Assembly (NCBI RefSeq): GCF_014651495.1
Contig: NZ_BMWZ01000004.1
Location: forward strand, 372,001 to 436,000
Source: Algibacter mikhailovii
GTDB taxonomy: Bacteria; Bacteroidota; Bacteroidia; Flavobacteriales; Flavobacteriaceae
Length of the DNA stretch: 64,000 nucleotides
Direction: 5' to 3'
Position 1 is the stretch's first letter. Every line of letters begins with the position of its first letter. The notes below the pieces were generated by a model. That model was not told where the DNA came from, did not search any database, and saw nothing but the letters and a program-made list of their open reading frames with translations. A program made the position numbers and the translations under genes. Positions 1-8,935 of the stretch are shown here, in pieces.

Positions 1-12
1 AAACTATTCTAA

Positions 13-963
13 ATGAATATATCCGTAGTTATACCACTACTAAACGAACAAGAGTCACTAACGGAATTACATGATTGGATTGCTAAAGTTATGGCAGCCA
101 ATCATTTTTCTTATGAAATCATTTTTATCGATGATGGTAGTACAGATGCTTCGTGGGATACCATAAAACAGCTTTCTGAGCAATACGACCATGTAAAAGG
201 CATTCGGTTTTTGCGAAATTTTGGAAAATCTCAAGCCCTTCATGCTGGGTTTGAAAAAGCCAAAGGCGATGTGATCATAACTATGGATGCAGATTTACAG
301 GATAACCCTAATGAAATCCCTGAGCTATACCAGATGATTACAGCTGATAATTTTGACTTGGTCTCTGGCTGGAAAAAGAAACGCTATGATTCTGTCATTT
401 CAAAAAACTTACCTTCAAAACTGTTTAATTGGGCAGCCAGAAAAACATCAGGTGTCAAACTTAATGATTTTAATTGCGGCTTAAAAGCTTATAAACATGA
501 GGTAGTTAAAAACATCGATGTTCATGGTGAAATGCATCGCTATATCCCAGTACTTTCAAAAAACGCAGGGTTTTCAAACATTGGTGAAAAAGTAGTACAA
601 CATCAAGCCAGAAAATATGGCGAGACCAAATTTGGAATAGATCGATTTATTCATGGATTTCTTGACTTGATTACTATTTGGTTTTTATCGCGCTTTGGAA
701 GGCGCCCCATGCATTTATTTGGGGCTTTAGGTTTTATTATGTTTGCCATAGGTTTTTCTTTTGCCCTCTACTTAGGCATTGATAAACTTTACTTTAACCC
801 GTTTGGCAGACTTATTACGGAACGACCTCAATTTTACATTGCACTCTCAACAATGATTATAGGCTCTCAATTTTTTGTAGCCGGCTTTTTAGGCGAAATT
901 ATTTTACGTAACCGCCAAGACAAAAAACGCTATTTAATTAAGGATAAATTGAATATAAAATAA
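13..963 (+). CDS. Glycosyltransferase family 2, polyprenol-phosphate type
   Basis: Likely transfers a sugar from a nucleotide donor to a polyprenol phosphate at the inner membrane. The N-terminal GT-A fold is clear: the VVIPLLNE start, the DDGSTD motif near residue 40 and the metal-binding DADLQDNP motif at 92-99. The segment QARKYGETKFG near residue 200 is typical of DPM1/GtrB-like enzymes. Two hydrophobic segments follow at about 237-260 and 275-298, as in GtrB-type proteins, so it is membrane anchored. At 316 residues it has the usual family length. A hairpin terminator follows, so it is probably transcribed apart from the mutase downstream. The donor and acceptor cannot be read from the sequence. 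Confidence 0.88.
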   Translation: MNISVVIPLLNEQESLTELHDWIAKVMAANHFSYEIIFIDDGSTDASWDTIKQLSEQYDHVKGIRFLRNFGKSQALHAGFEKAKGDVIITMDADLQDNPNEIPELYQMITADNFDLVSGWKKKRYDSVISKNLPSKLFNWAARKTSGVKLNDFNCGLKAYKHEVVKNIDVHGEMHRYIPVLSKNAGFSNIGEKVVQHQARKYGETKFGIDRFIHGFLDLITIWFLSRFGRRPMHLFGALGFIMFAIGFSFALYLGIDKLYFNPFGRLITERPQFYIALSTMIIGSQFFVAGFLGEIILRNRQDKKRYLIKDKLNIK

Positions 964-973
964 TCTTAATAGA

Positions 974-1014
974 AAAAACATGAACGAAAAGCCTTGTATT
1001 TTGCTCATGTTTTT
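974..1014 (+). terminator. Intrinsic terminator after the glycosyltransferase
   Basis: The arms AAAAACATGA (974-983) and TCATGTTTTT (1005-1014) are perfectly complementary and end in a T-rich stretch, 10 nt after the stop codon. Confidence 0.7.
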
Positions 1015-1048
1015 AAGTTTTTACCTTCTTAAAAAAGAACGAATTGTT

Positions 1049-1056
1049 TACATTTG
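1049..1056 (+). promoter_or_regulatory. Putative -7 element of the phosphomutase promoter
   Basis: TACATTTG matches the Bacteroidota TAnnTTTG consensus and lies 24 nt before the ATG at 1081. No good TTG partner is seen at the expected distance, so support is partial. The position argues against the upstream TTG at 1063, which would fall at the transcription start. Confidence 0.4.
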
Positions 1057-1080
1057 TTTTAATTGATATTTTCCAATAAT

Positions 1081-2811
1081 ATGATACATATAGAACCTGA
1101 AATTTTAGAAAGAATAAACAGCTGGTTAGCGCCTGCATTTGATGAAGACACACAAACAACTATAAAAAACAGCATTGCCAACGATCCAAAAGGCATTCAG
1201 GAAAGTTTTTATAAAGACCTGGAATTTGGTACAGGCGGTATGCGCGGGGTAATGGGTGTTGGAACCAACCGTATTAACAAATATACCCTGGGAAAAAGCA
1301 CTCAAGGTTTAAGTGATTATTTACACAAACAATTCCCAAATGAGACGCCTAAAGCGGTAATTGCATATGACTGTAGACACAATAGTAAAACTCTAGCAAA
1401 GGTTGTGGCTGACGTATTTTCGGCTAATGGCGTAGAAGTGTACCTCTTTGAAGATTTAAGACCTACTCCAGAATTATCATTTGCGGTTAAGCACCTAAAT
1501 TGTCATTGTGGTATTGTATTAACAGCATCTCATAATCCACCGGAATACAACGGCTATAAGGTATACTGGAAAGATGGCGGGCAATTGGTTCCTCCTCATG
1601 ATAGTGCGGTAATTAATTTGATTAATGATTTAAATTATGCCGATATTAAATTTGAAGCCAATGATAGTCTTATTCACTACATAGGTAAAGATGTAGACGA
1701 CGTGTTTATTAATGCCTCTGCTGAAAACGGAAGTGTTGGTGCCACTCAAGCTGCTAAAGACGATTTAACTATTGTTTTCACTTCGCTTCATGGTACGTCA
1801 ATTACTGCTGTTCCAGAAACACTTAAACGTGCTGGTTATAAAAATGTTCATATTGTAAAAGAACAAGAAGTTCCTGATGGCGGTTTCCCAACAGTAGCAT
1901 CACCAAATCCTGAGGAGCCGGCAGCCTTAAAAATGGCTTTAGAATTAGCTGAAAAAGTAAATGCTGATATTGTCATTGGAACAGACCCTGATTGTGACCG
2001 ATTAGGTGTAGCGGTGCGTAATTCAGAAGGTGATTTACAACTGCTTAACGGAAATCAAACCATGATAATGATGGTAGATTTTCTATTGAAAAAATGGAAA
2101 TCAGAAGGTAAACTACAAAATAAAGAATTTATCGCTACCACCATCGTATCGACTCCTATGCTAACCAAACTAGCGGAGTCCTATAATGTTGAAAACAAAA
2201 TTGTCTTAACTGGTTTTAAATGGATTGCCAAACTTATAGTCGATTTCCCAGAACTTGATTTTATTGGTGGAGGTGAAGAAAGTTTTGGCTTTATGGTAGG
2301 TGATTTTGTTCGTGATAAAGATGCTGTAACATCAACTTTATTGGCTTGTGAGATTGCTACAATAGCAAAATCGAATGGCAGCTCATTTTATGATGAACTC
2401 ATAACACTTTATGCTGAACACGGTTGCTATAAAGAAAAACTGATATCACTGACTAAAAAAGGTATTGAAGGGGCACAAGAAATCAAACAAATGATGATTG
2501 ATGCACGTGAAAACCCGCTTAAGGAAATCAATGGTTCTAAAGTCTTGAAATTTGAAGATTATGATTTATCCATCTCTAAGAACATGGTAACTGGAGAAGA
2601 ATCTAAAATAGATATTCCAAAATCTAATGTCCTTATTTATTACACAGAAGATGGCAGTCAAGTCGCTTTAAGACCAAGTGGAACTGAGCCTAAAATAAAA
2701 TTTTATGTAAGCGTAAATAGCGCTTTAGATGCGGTTAGCAACTTTAAACATATAGAAGCACAATTGGATGCTAAAGCTGAAGGTCTTTTAAAAGACATGA
2801 AGGTGCTTTAA
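1081..2811 (+). CDS. Phosphoglucomutase/phosphomannomutase (phospho-sugar mutase)
   Basis: Alpha-D-phosphohexomutase that interconverts hexose 1- and 6-phosphates in the cytosol, feeding sugar-nucleotide and glycan synthesis. All four signature sites are visible: the phosphoserine loop [13 protein letters not shown] (Ser150 from this start), the metal loop [10 protein letters not shown], the sugar-binding GGGEESFGF, and the phosphate-binding [12 protein letters not shown] near the C terminus. I place the start at the ATG (576 residues) rather than the in-frame TTG at 1063, because the -7 element is too close to that TTG. The stop codon overlaps the start of the ABC exporter by one base (TAATG), which suggests translational coupling. 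Substrate preference is not decidable from sequence. Confidence 0.92.
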   Translation: MIHIEPEILERINSWLAPAFDEDTQTTIKNSIANDPKGIQESFYKDLEFGTGGMRGVMGVGTNRINKYTLGKSTQGLSDYLHKQFPNETPKAVIAYDCRHNSKTLAKVVADVFSANGVEVYLFEDLRPTPELSFAVKHLNCHCGIVLTASHNPPEYNGYKVYWKDGGQLVPPHDSAVINLINDLNYADIKFEANDSLIHYIGKDVDDVFINASAENGSVGATQAAKDDLTIVFTSLHGTSITAVPETLKRAGYKNVHIVKEQEVPDGGFPTVASPNPEEPAALKMALELAEKVNADIVIGTDPDCDRLGVAVRNSEGDLQLLNGNQTMIMMVDFLLKKWKSEGKLQNKEFIATTIVSTPMLTKLAESYNVENKIVLTGFKWIAKLIVDFPELDFIGGGEESFGFMVGDFVRDKDAVTSTLLACEIATIAKSNGSSFYDELITLYAEHGCYKEKLISLTKKGIEGAQEIKQMMIDARENPLKEINGSKVLKFEDYDLSISKNMVTGEESKIDIPKSNVLIYYTEDGSQVALRPSGTEPKIKFYVSVNSALDAVSNFKHIEAQLDAKAEGLLKDMKVL

Positions 2812-4637
2812 TGAGTCATTTCACTAACATACTTCAGTACGCAAAACCGTATAAAGGTTATGCCTTAGGTCATCTTATATCTAATGTGTTTTATGCGCTT
2901 TTTGGAGCCTTATCATTTGTGGCGTTAATTCCCATGCTTGATATCCTGTTCCAAAAAGACACGGTAGTTCCTACCGTAGCACCTGTATATGAAGGCATTG
3001 GTAGTCTCAAAGATTTTTATAAGGACTACTTGGCCTATCAAGTCCATATTTATGCCCAAGACGATCCTCAAAAAGCTTTAATTCTAGTCGTTGGTCTTAT
3101 AATTGTATTATTCCTTTTAAAGAATATTTTTAGTTATTTGGCCTATTACTTTATGGTCTTTTTAAGAAATGGCGTGGTTAGAGATCTTAGAAATGCGGTT
3201 TATAAAAAAACTATAGAGCTGCCATTATCTTATTTCTCTGAGCAAAGAAAAGGGGATATTATGGCTCGAGTTACTACCGATGTGGCAACCCTGCAATATT
3301 CCATGCTTCCCGTTTTGGAGCTTATTGCTAGAGAACCTTTAACCATAATTTTTACCATTATTATGATGCTTTTAATAAGTGTCAAATTAACCCTTTTTGT
3401 ATTTATTTTTATTCCACTTTCTGGATGGATTATATCCATTATAGGTAAAAGTTTAAAACGAAAGTCAGACCGTGTACAAAGTGAACAAGGCGTGATTCTG
3501 TCCACATTAGAAGAAACATTAACTGGCCTGCGAATTATTAAAGGTTTTAATGCTGAAGGTAAATTCAATAGAAGGTTTCAAGAATCAAGTGAGCGGTTTT
3601 TTCATTTTTCAAACAAGCTGTTAAACAGACAAAACCTAGCATCGCCTACCAGTGAATTTCTAGGAATCCTAGTAATATCCATTTTACTCTGGTATGGTGG
3701 GCAACTTGTTTTAGTAGATCAGTCCTTAGATGGTAGTTCATTTATTGCCTATATGGGCTTGGCCTATAATATCATGGTACCTGCTAAGGCGATTTCTAGA
3801 GGGTTTTACAACATCAAACAAGGTAACGCTGCTGCTGAACGTATTCAAGAAATAATTGGTGCCGAAAACCCGCTAAAAGACAAGGATAATGCCATTACGA
3901 AAACTTCTTTTGACGCTGAAATAGTTTTCAAAAACATCTATTTTAAGTATCAGGATGATTATGTATTAAAAGATTTCTCTCTGACTATTCCAAAAGGCAA
4001 AAAGGTCGCTTTGGTAGGACAGAGCGGAAGCGGCAAATCTACTATTGCCAATCTTATTACGCGCTTTTATGATGTAAATAAAGGTGAGATACTCATTGAC
4101 GGTATTAATATAAAAGATTTAACAACGGCGTCATTACGAAATCAATTAGGCATTGTAACCCAAGATGCTATTCTATTTAATGAGAGCATTAAAAACAACT
4201 TAAAGCTGGGTAATGACCATGCTACAGATGAGGAGGTAATTAGCGCTTTAAAAGTGGCCAACGCCTGGGAATTTGTTAAAGATTTACCCCAAGGGATAAA
4301 CACCAATATTGGCGATGCGGGAGGTAAACTCTCTGGCGGACAAAAACAACGTTTGAGTATTGCCCGAGCCGTACTAAAAAATCCGCCCATTATGGTTTTG
4401 GATGAAGCAACATCAGCATTAGATACAGAAAGTGAGCGCTTGGTTCAAAAAGCATTGGAGAATATGATGAAAAACAGAACATCTATTGTCATAGCACATA
4501 GGCTCTCTACCATTCAAAATGCTGATCAAATTATTGTTTTAAATAAAGGTGAGATTGCAGAACAAGGCAGACACGATGAACTTATGAAGAAACAAGGCGT
4601 TTATCAAAAATTGGTAGACATGCAAAGTTTTGATTAA
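2811..4637 (+). CDS. ABC transporter, fused permease and ATPase (MsbA/lipid exporter type)
   Basis: Half-transporter of 608 residues that would act as an inner-membrane homodimer. The N-terminal region of about 340 residues carries the transmembrane helices of the type-1 exporter fold. The ATPase domain shows Walker A (GQSGSGKST), the signature LSGGQKQR, Walker B (IMVLDEATSALD) and the switch histidine (IAHRLST). It resembles MsbA-like lipid or peptide exporters, but the substrate cannot be assigned. It starts on the last base of the phosphomutase stop codon, so the two are very likely co-translated. A strong terminator follows. Confidence 0.9.
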   Translation: MSHFTNILQYAKPYKGYALGHLISNVFYALFGALSFVALIPMLDILFQKDTVVPTVAPVYEGIGSLKDFYKDYLAYQVHIYAQDDPQKALILVVGLIIVLFLLKNIFSYLAYYFMVFLRNGVVRDLRNAVYKKTIELPLSYFSEQRKGDIMARVTTDVATLQYSMLPVLELIAREPLTIIFTIIMMLLISVKLTLFVFIFIPLSGWIISIIGKSLKRKSDRVQSEQGVILSTLEETLTGLRIIKGFNAEGKFNRRFQESSERFFHFSNKLLNRQNLASPTSEFLGILVISILLWYGGQLVLVDQSLDGSSFIAYMGLAYNIMVPAKAISRGFYNIKQGNAAAERIQEIIGAENPLKDKDNAITKTSFDAEIVFKNIYFKYQDDYVLKDFSLTIPKGKKVALVGQSGSGKSTIANLITRFYDVNKGEILIDGINIKDLTTASLRNQLGIVTQDAILFNESIKNNLKLGNDHATDEEVISALKVANAWEFVKDLPQGINTNIGDAGGKLSGGQKQRLSIARAVLKNPPIMVLDEATSALDTESERLVQKALENMMKNRTSIVIAHRLSTIQNADQIIVLNKGEIAEQGRHDELMKKQGVYQKLVDMQSFD

Positions 4638-4660
4638 AACTCAAATGTTATAAAAATAAA

Positions 4661-4695
4661 AAAGGATAGAGACTTATGAGTTCTATCCTTTTTTT
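4661..4695 (+). terminator. Intrinsic terminator after the ABC exporter
   Basis: Perfect 10-bp stem AAAGGATAGA/TCTATCCTTT with an 11-nt loop, followed by a T run. It closes the phosphomutase-exporter unit. Confidence 0.85.
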
Positions 4696-4930
4696 GTTCA
4701 TGTTAGACTTGGGGACGACTAACAACATAAATAGGTTTCTGATACAAACATACTTCATAAATACATAGTGCACAAGAAAAAATGCATTTAATCGTATTTA
4801 AATTACACTTTATCGATAAAATTATTTTTTATATGCTGTTTTACAATCACTTATGTTTTTGATAAAAATTCAAGAAAATCCCTTTTAAACTTTATGTATA
4901 TTTATAAGTCTAATAAGAAAACAATTGTTG

Positions 4931-5473
4931 GTGACAGACGAAAAGGAGTTATTAGAACAATTAAATTCTGAGCAATATAAAGAGCAAGCCTTTAGAGTCT
5001 TATTAAAGCTATATAAGGAGCGTTTGTATTGGCATATTCGAAATATTGTCAAATCACATGACGACACAGATGACGTGCTTCAAAATACCTTTATAAAAAT
5101 TTACAATAATATTGGAAAATTCAAAGGTGATAGTCAATTGTTCTCATGGATTTACAGAATTGCTACCAACGAATCGCTTACATTTATTAATAAAAGAGCG
5201 AAACGTTTGCAAGTGACAAGTGAAGAGCTTCAGAACACGGTAATTAATAATTTAACCTCTGATGTTTATTTTGAAGGTGAGGCCATTCAAATTAAATTGC
5301 AAAAAGCCATAGCTACCTTGCCCGAAAAACAACAATTGGTTTTTAATATGAAATATTTTGAAGACATTAAATACAAAGACATGTCTGAAATTTTAGAAAC
5401 CAGTGAAGGCGCGTTAAAAGCGTCATACCACATTGCTGTAAAAAAGATAGAAGCCTATTTGACTAACAATTAA
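4931..5473 (+). CDS. RNA polymerase sigma factor, ECF (sigma-70 family)
   Basis: Group 4 sigma factor with only regions 2 and 4. Region 2 is seen as DDVLQNTFIKIYNNI and FSWIYRIATNESL; region 4 as LPEKQQLVFNMKYFEDI followed by the helix-turn-helix up to the C terminus. No ATG is available at the 5' end: the candidates are TTG at 4925, TTG at 4928 and GTG at 4931. I chose GTG because relatives start with M-T-x-E-K. This start is uncertain by two codons. It heads a three-gene unit with a membrane protein (likely anti-sigma) and a small exported protein. No copies of the promoter motif found near the second ECF factor occur here. Confidence 0.88.
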   Translation: MTDEKELLEQLNSEQYKEQAFRVLLKLYKERLYWHIRNIVKSHDDTDDVLQNTFIKIYNNIGKFKGDSQLFSWIYRIATNESLTFINKRAKRLQVTSEELQNTVINNLTSDVYFEGEAIQIKLQKAIATLPEKQQLVFNMKYFEDIKYKDMSEILETSEGALKASYHIAVKKIEAYLTNN

Positions 5474-5510
5474 ACCTTTGTGTTTATATTCAGTCAAAGA
5501 AGTATGTATA

Positions 5511-6026
5511 ATGAAAGACATGAAAAATAAAAATTTAAATAAAATAAGCGCTACTGGTTTTAAAACACCAGATCATTATTTTGAATCTCTGGATCAAGCT
5601 ATTCTGAGCAAACTGCACAGTGATACGCCACTCAATGCTATTAAGCGGCCTGGCTTTAAAGTTCCAGATCATTATTTTAATACTTTTGAAGACCATATAA
5701 CCCAAAATATATCAAAGCAGAATAAAACAAAAGTTATACAGCTAAATACAAAACGTACCCTGCTGTATGTATCCAGTATAGCTGCAGCCATATTACTTTT
5801 AATAACGCTTTTTGTCATTGATGACGCCCCGTCTTTTGACAATTTAGAAACAGAAACCGTTGAAAATTATCTATTGGATGAAAATATTAGTTCTTATGAA
5901 ATTGCGGCGTTATTAAATGATGAAGAATTGGATGACCTCATTTTTTCAGAGCATAATTTAGACAAAGATAACATTGAAGAATACCTATTAAATAATGCTG
6001 ACATTGAAGCGTTAATGATAGAATAA
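5511..6026 (+). CDS. Single-pass membrane protein, probable anti-sigma partner of the ECF factor
   Basis: A 171-residue protein with a cytoplasmic N-terminal half, one hydrophobic segment at about 84-102 and a very acidic C-terminal tail. The N-terminal half has two copies of a G-F-K-x-P-D-H-Y-F motif (residues 16-24 and 48-56), 32 residues apart. Proteins of this layout directly follow ECF sigma genes in Flavobacteriaceae. A role in holding the sigma factor at the membrane is inferred from order and topology; no classical zinc-binding anti-sigma motif is seen. The ATG at 5511 is preferred; another ATG nine bases later is possible. Confidence 0.7.
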   Translation: MKDMKNKNLNKISATGFKTPDHYFESLDQAILSKLHSDTPLNAIKRPGFKVPDHYFNTFEDHITQNISKQNKTKVIQLNTKRTLLYVSSIAAAILLLITLFVIDDAPSFDNLETETVENYLLDENISSYEIAALLNDEELDDLIFSEHNLDKDNIEEYLLNNADIEALMIE

Positions 6027-6038
6027 AATAGATTAACA

Positions 6039-6476
6039 ATGAAAAGATTACTTCTAATACTAGTCCTGTTATTCGCCATAAACATTTCGGCACAGCATAA
6101 AAACAGAGAACGTATAAAAGCCCTTAAGATTTCTTTTATTACTGAAAAATTGGATTTATCAGAAAAGGAGGCTCAAGAGTTTTGGCCTGTTTACAATGCC
6201 TTTGAGAAACAAACCTCTCAAATTAGACATCGAGAGATTAAAGAGATCAAGGCCGAAATCAAAGCTAATTTAGACGGGATGACCGATGAAAAAGCCATGG
6301 AGCTTATAACAAAACTTAATGATACAGAAACACGTTTGCACAACCTACGCCTAGATTTCACTTCGCAGCTCTCGGAAATTATTCCGGCTAAGAAAATAAT
6401 TCTTCTCAAGGTTAGTGAAGACGATTTTAAGCGAAAAATGTTCGAGGAGTACAAAAAGAAAAGGAAACAGGATTAA
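6039..6476 (+). CDS. Small exported helical protein (sensor of ECF-type sigma factor)
   Basis: A 145-residue protein with a cleavable signal peptide (MKRLLLIL up to NISAQ) followed by a mostly helical, charged domain with EKLDLSEKEAQEFWPVYNAFE near residue 40. This resembles the Flavobacteriia family annotated as sensor of ECF-type sigma factor and, more distantly, Spy/CpxP periplasmic proteins. It is the third gene of the sigma/anti-sigma unit, 12 nt after the preceding stop. The periplasmic sensing role is inferred from family and context. It runs convergently into the minus-strand block that begins 61 nt downstream, with no obvious hairpin between them. Confidence 0.75.
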   Translation: MKRLLLILVLLFAINISAQHKNRERIKALKISFITEKLDLSEKEAQEFWPVYNAFEKQTSQIRHREIKEIKAEIKANLDGMTDEKAMELITKLNDTETRLHNLRLDFTSQLSEIIPAKKIILLKVSEDDFKRKMFEEYKKKRKQD

Positions 6477-6537
6477 AACTTGATTATAGACCTTCTGAAG
6501 AATTAAACGAACACGATAAGAAAGCTAGTCCCCTATG

Positions 6538-7626
6538 CTATTCCTTGAAGCTTAACTTTGCAATTCGTCCTGCGCCAGCAGCATAAGCCACAGAATCATT
6601 TAAAAACCTGATGGTATAAAAACCTTCATCACTTAAATGCTTCCAGGAATTCCCGCCATCTTTACTGTAGTCTATACCCTTAAACCCAACAGCTACTAAG
6701 CCCTTCCCTTTCGAATTGGGTATGTATTGCACACAACTACGGTATCCAGGATTTTGATTTTGAGCTACCAATTCCCAAGTTTTTCCACCATCACTAGTTC
6801 TTATTTTATTATAACTATTGTCCTCCGGTTTTGTAAAATCACCACCAATAGCAAACCCCTGTAAGGCATCATAAAAATCAATAGAAAATATGCCTTCCGT
6901 CTCTTTTTCCATTTTTATTGGCGTTTGGCAAACCTCCCAAGTACGGCCTTTATCAGGTGAGTAATACACCCTGCCAGCCGTTGTAGCCACCCAAGTATCA
7001 TGACCAATAATTTTGATATTCGTATCACTTGCTGCAAAAGCCCCTTCGTTTTCTAAACCCTTTGGCAAGTCGCTGCAAGGACATTTTTCCCAAGTATCCC
7101 CGCCGTCTCGAGTGATAATAACACTTAAACAACCATCTATGGAATCGCCAATTGCAATGCCTTCTTGGTCATTCCAAAAATCCATGGCGTCATAAAAAAC
7201 CTTAGGGTGATTTTCGCTATACACCACCCTATGCTTTGCTTTATCGGCATCAAGCTTATACAGTAAGGCTGGAGACCCTACAGTAATGCCAAATCCAGCC
7301 TTACTCGTTACCGCAAGTGCTCTAAAATTCAATTTTAGTGTATCAGTAGATAAATTAATTTGATGATTATAAAACGCCTTTGCCTTTAATGAATCAACAT
7401 GATTAAAAACAGCCTTCGGATAAATAATGCCATAATCTCCTTTGGAGCTTAAATAAACAGGGGCAGTAAACTCAGATTTAATAATTTCCAATGCACGTAC
7501 ATTTAAGGTAGAATCTTTAACTAAAGTTTCAATTTCTACTTTTTTAAAATCTTTCTGATTGGGCCTACTAACTGCACTTGTAGCACAGAAGAAAAGGGCG
7601 ATAAGTACAAGAATAAAATGCTTCAT
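6538..7626 (-). CDS. Exported beta-propeller protein with Asp-box (BNR) repeats
   Basis: A 362-residue protein with an N-terminal signal peptide (MKHFILVLIALFFCATSAV). Four Asp-box motifs of the S/T-x-D-x-G-x-x-W type lie at about residues 172-179, 223-230, 278-284 and 321-328, typical of sialidase/YCF48-like propellers. Homologues are often labelled oxidoreductase, but no cofactor motif is visible and no enzyme activity should be assumed. It is the last gene of the minus-strand envelope block, 71 nt beyond the SCO gene. It may be a periplasmic or surface binding or assembly factor for that block. Confidence 0.75.
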   Translation of the reverse strand: MKHFILVLIALFFCATSAVSRPNQKDFKKVEIETLVKDSTLNVRALEIIKSEFTAPVYLSSKGDYGIIYPKAVFNHVDSLKAKAFYNHQINLSTDTLKLNFRALAVTSKAGFGITVGSPALLYKLDADKAKHRVVYSENHPKVFYDAMDFWNDQEGIAIGDSIDGCLSVIITRDGGDTWEKCPCSDLPKGLENEGAFAASDTNIKIIGHDTWVATTAGRVYYSPDKGRTWEVCQTPIKMEKETEGIFSIDFYDALQGFAIGGDFTKPEDNSYNKIRTSDGGKTWELVAQNQNPGYRSCVQYIPNSKGKGLVAVGFKGIDYSKDGGNSWKHLSDEGFYTIRFLNDSVAYAAGAGRIAKLSFKE

Positions 7627-7697
7627 AGCGTTATATTTCCCATAAAAATAGAAAAGCTTGGAGAATATACACGCCCCTTTTCATTTTAATTTAACAC

Positions 7698-8342
7698 CTA
7701 AATTTCTTCTTTGAGAATTTTAATATGTCGCTGTAGTCGGAGTACATCTATTTCTATGGTGCCATTATAAACACCTCTTATGTATCCCGCTTTATCCACT
7801 AGCACAAAATTTTCGGTATGTATAAAATTACTAGCGTCTTGTGTTTTTGTAAAATCTTCATCCGCGAAGTAACCTGTTCTTGCAATACTATATAAGGCGT
7901 CTTTATCGCCGGTCACTAAATGCCATTTCGCATCTAATACCTTGTTTTTTTCAGCATAGGCTTTTAGCAAGGGCACCGAATCCCGCCATGGCATGACCGT
8001 ATGAGACAATAACATGATGTCAGGATCGTTTTTATAAGCCTCTTGAATTTTACCCATATTTTTAGTGAGCTTGGGACAGATTCCTGGGCAGCTTGTAAAA
8101 AAGAAATCAGCGATGTATATTTTACCTTTGTAGGTGTCATTGGTCACCTGCAAACCGTTCTGATTCGTAAATGAAAAGGGCGGTATTTTATGTTTTGGCA
8201 CCTCCCATTCTGGTGTAAATGCAGCGGAATTAAAATAGGGCAACTTGGTAACAGCCTGCACCTGCTTTTCTTTCTTACATGCGAACAAAATCATGGCCAT
8301 TAAAACACCAAGACATACCCTTCTAAAATTCATTTTATTCAA
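7698..8342 (-). CDS. SCO1/SenC family lipoprotein (copper chaperone/thioredoxin fold)
   Basis: A 214-residue lipoprotein with lipobox ILFAC (Cys22) and a thioredoxin-like domain. The family's copper-binding set is present: CPGIC (Cys85 and Cys89) and a distal histidine in NFIHTENF (His175). SCO proteins deliver copper to cytochrome oxidase CuA or act as thiol reductases. Here there is no oxidase gene nearby; the neighbours are a MORN lipoprotein and an Asp-box protein. That context suggests a copper- or redox-linked job specific to the block, which is inference. The residues after the lipid Cys (KKEKQ) are basic, unlike the acidic surface-export signal of other lipoproteins in the block. Confidence 0.88.
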   Translation of the reverse strand: MNKMNFRRVCLGVLMAMILFACKKEKQVQAVTKLPYFNSAAFTPEWEVPKHKIPPFSFTNQNGLQVTNDTYKGKIYIADFFFTSCPGICPKLTKNMGKIQEAYKNDPDIMLLSHTVMPWRDSVPLLKAYAEKNKVLDAKWHLVTGDKDALYSIARTGYFADEDFTKTQDASNFIHTENFVLVDKAGYIRGVYNGTIEIDVLRLQRHIKILKEEI

Positions 8343-8365
8343 TCTAATTGCGATTCTGAAAGCAG

Positions 8366-8935
8366 TTATTTAACCTCATCACTATTTACTGTCACGGTGT
8401 AACACTTTTTCAGACCTATTAACCCAAACCGTTCGCCATGCACCACCTCATAATTGGCTTTAATACTTCCATCGGGTTTCCAAAGTCTTTGAGCACCATC
8501 TTCTTTTCCATTGACATAATTAAAGGCGCGTAACGGCTGTCCTGATTCATACCATTCCTTCATTTCTCCATGGTATTCCCCCCGGTCATTAAAATGATAT
8601 TCAAATTTCAGAATACCATGGTCCCACCAGGCTTTATGAATACCCCGTTTAACCCCTTGCGCATAATAACGCTCTATGAGCTTATTGCCATTTTCAGACC
8701 ATTGTATTTCGGAACCATCTTTTTTGCCATCCCTATAGTTTACTTGACGTTTTACAGCGCCTGAAGCATAAGATGACCTAAGCACCCCGTTAAAGGGCGA
8801 AGTGTTGTAGAATAACACGCCATTCTCTAGTCTCAAATTTTCATAGGTATCATTAACCACGACGGTATTCGTACTTGTGTTACAACCAAATAATAAGCCC
8901 ATTAAGACCACAATATGTAAAACTTTAAATCTCAA
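8366..8935 (-). CDS. YwqK/MORN-repeat lipoprotein
   Basis: A 189-residue protein with a lipoprotein signal (lipobox LLFGC) and several MORN-like repeats of the G-x-x-x-G-x-x-x-x-W/Y-x-x-x-G type, such as YRDGKKDGSEIQWSENG and FNDRGEYHGEMKEWYESG. The family is sometimes named YwqK antitoxin, but here it is exported and probably structural or binding. The start is a TTG that follows the stop codon of the YHYH gene directly (TAATTG). It is chosen because the next ATG, at residue 12, would destroy the signal peptide. The tight packing implies translational coupling with the YHYH lipoprotein. Confidence 0.72.
   Translation of the reverse strand: MRFKVLHIVVLMGLLFGCNTSTNTVVVNDTYENLRLENGVLFYNTSPFNGVLRSSYASGAVKRQVNYRDGKKDGSEIQWSENGNKLIERYYAQGVKRGIHKAWWDHGILKFEYHFNDRGEYHGEMKEWYESGQPLRAFNYVNGKEDGAQRLWKPDGSIKANYEVVHGERFGLIGLKKCYTVTVNSDEVK

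Noticed and set aside
8366-8935. YwqK-type protein as an antitoxin of a toxin-antitoxin pair
   Set aside because: It is an exported lipoprotein inside an envelope block and no toxin gene is adjacent.
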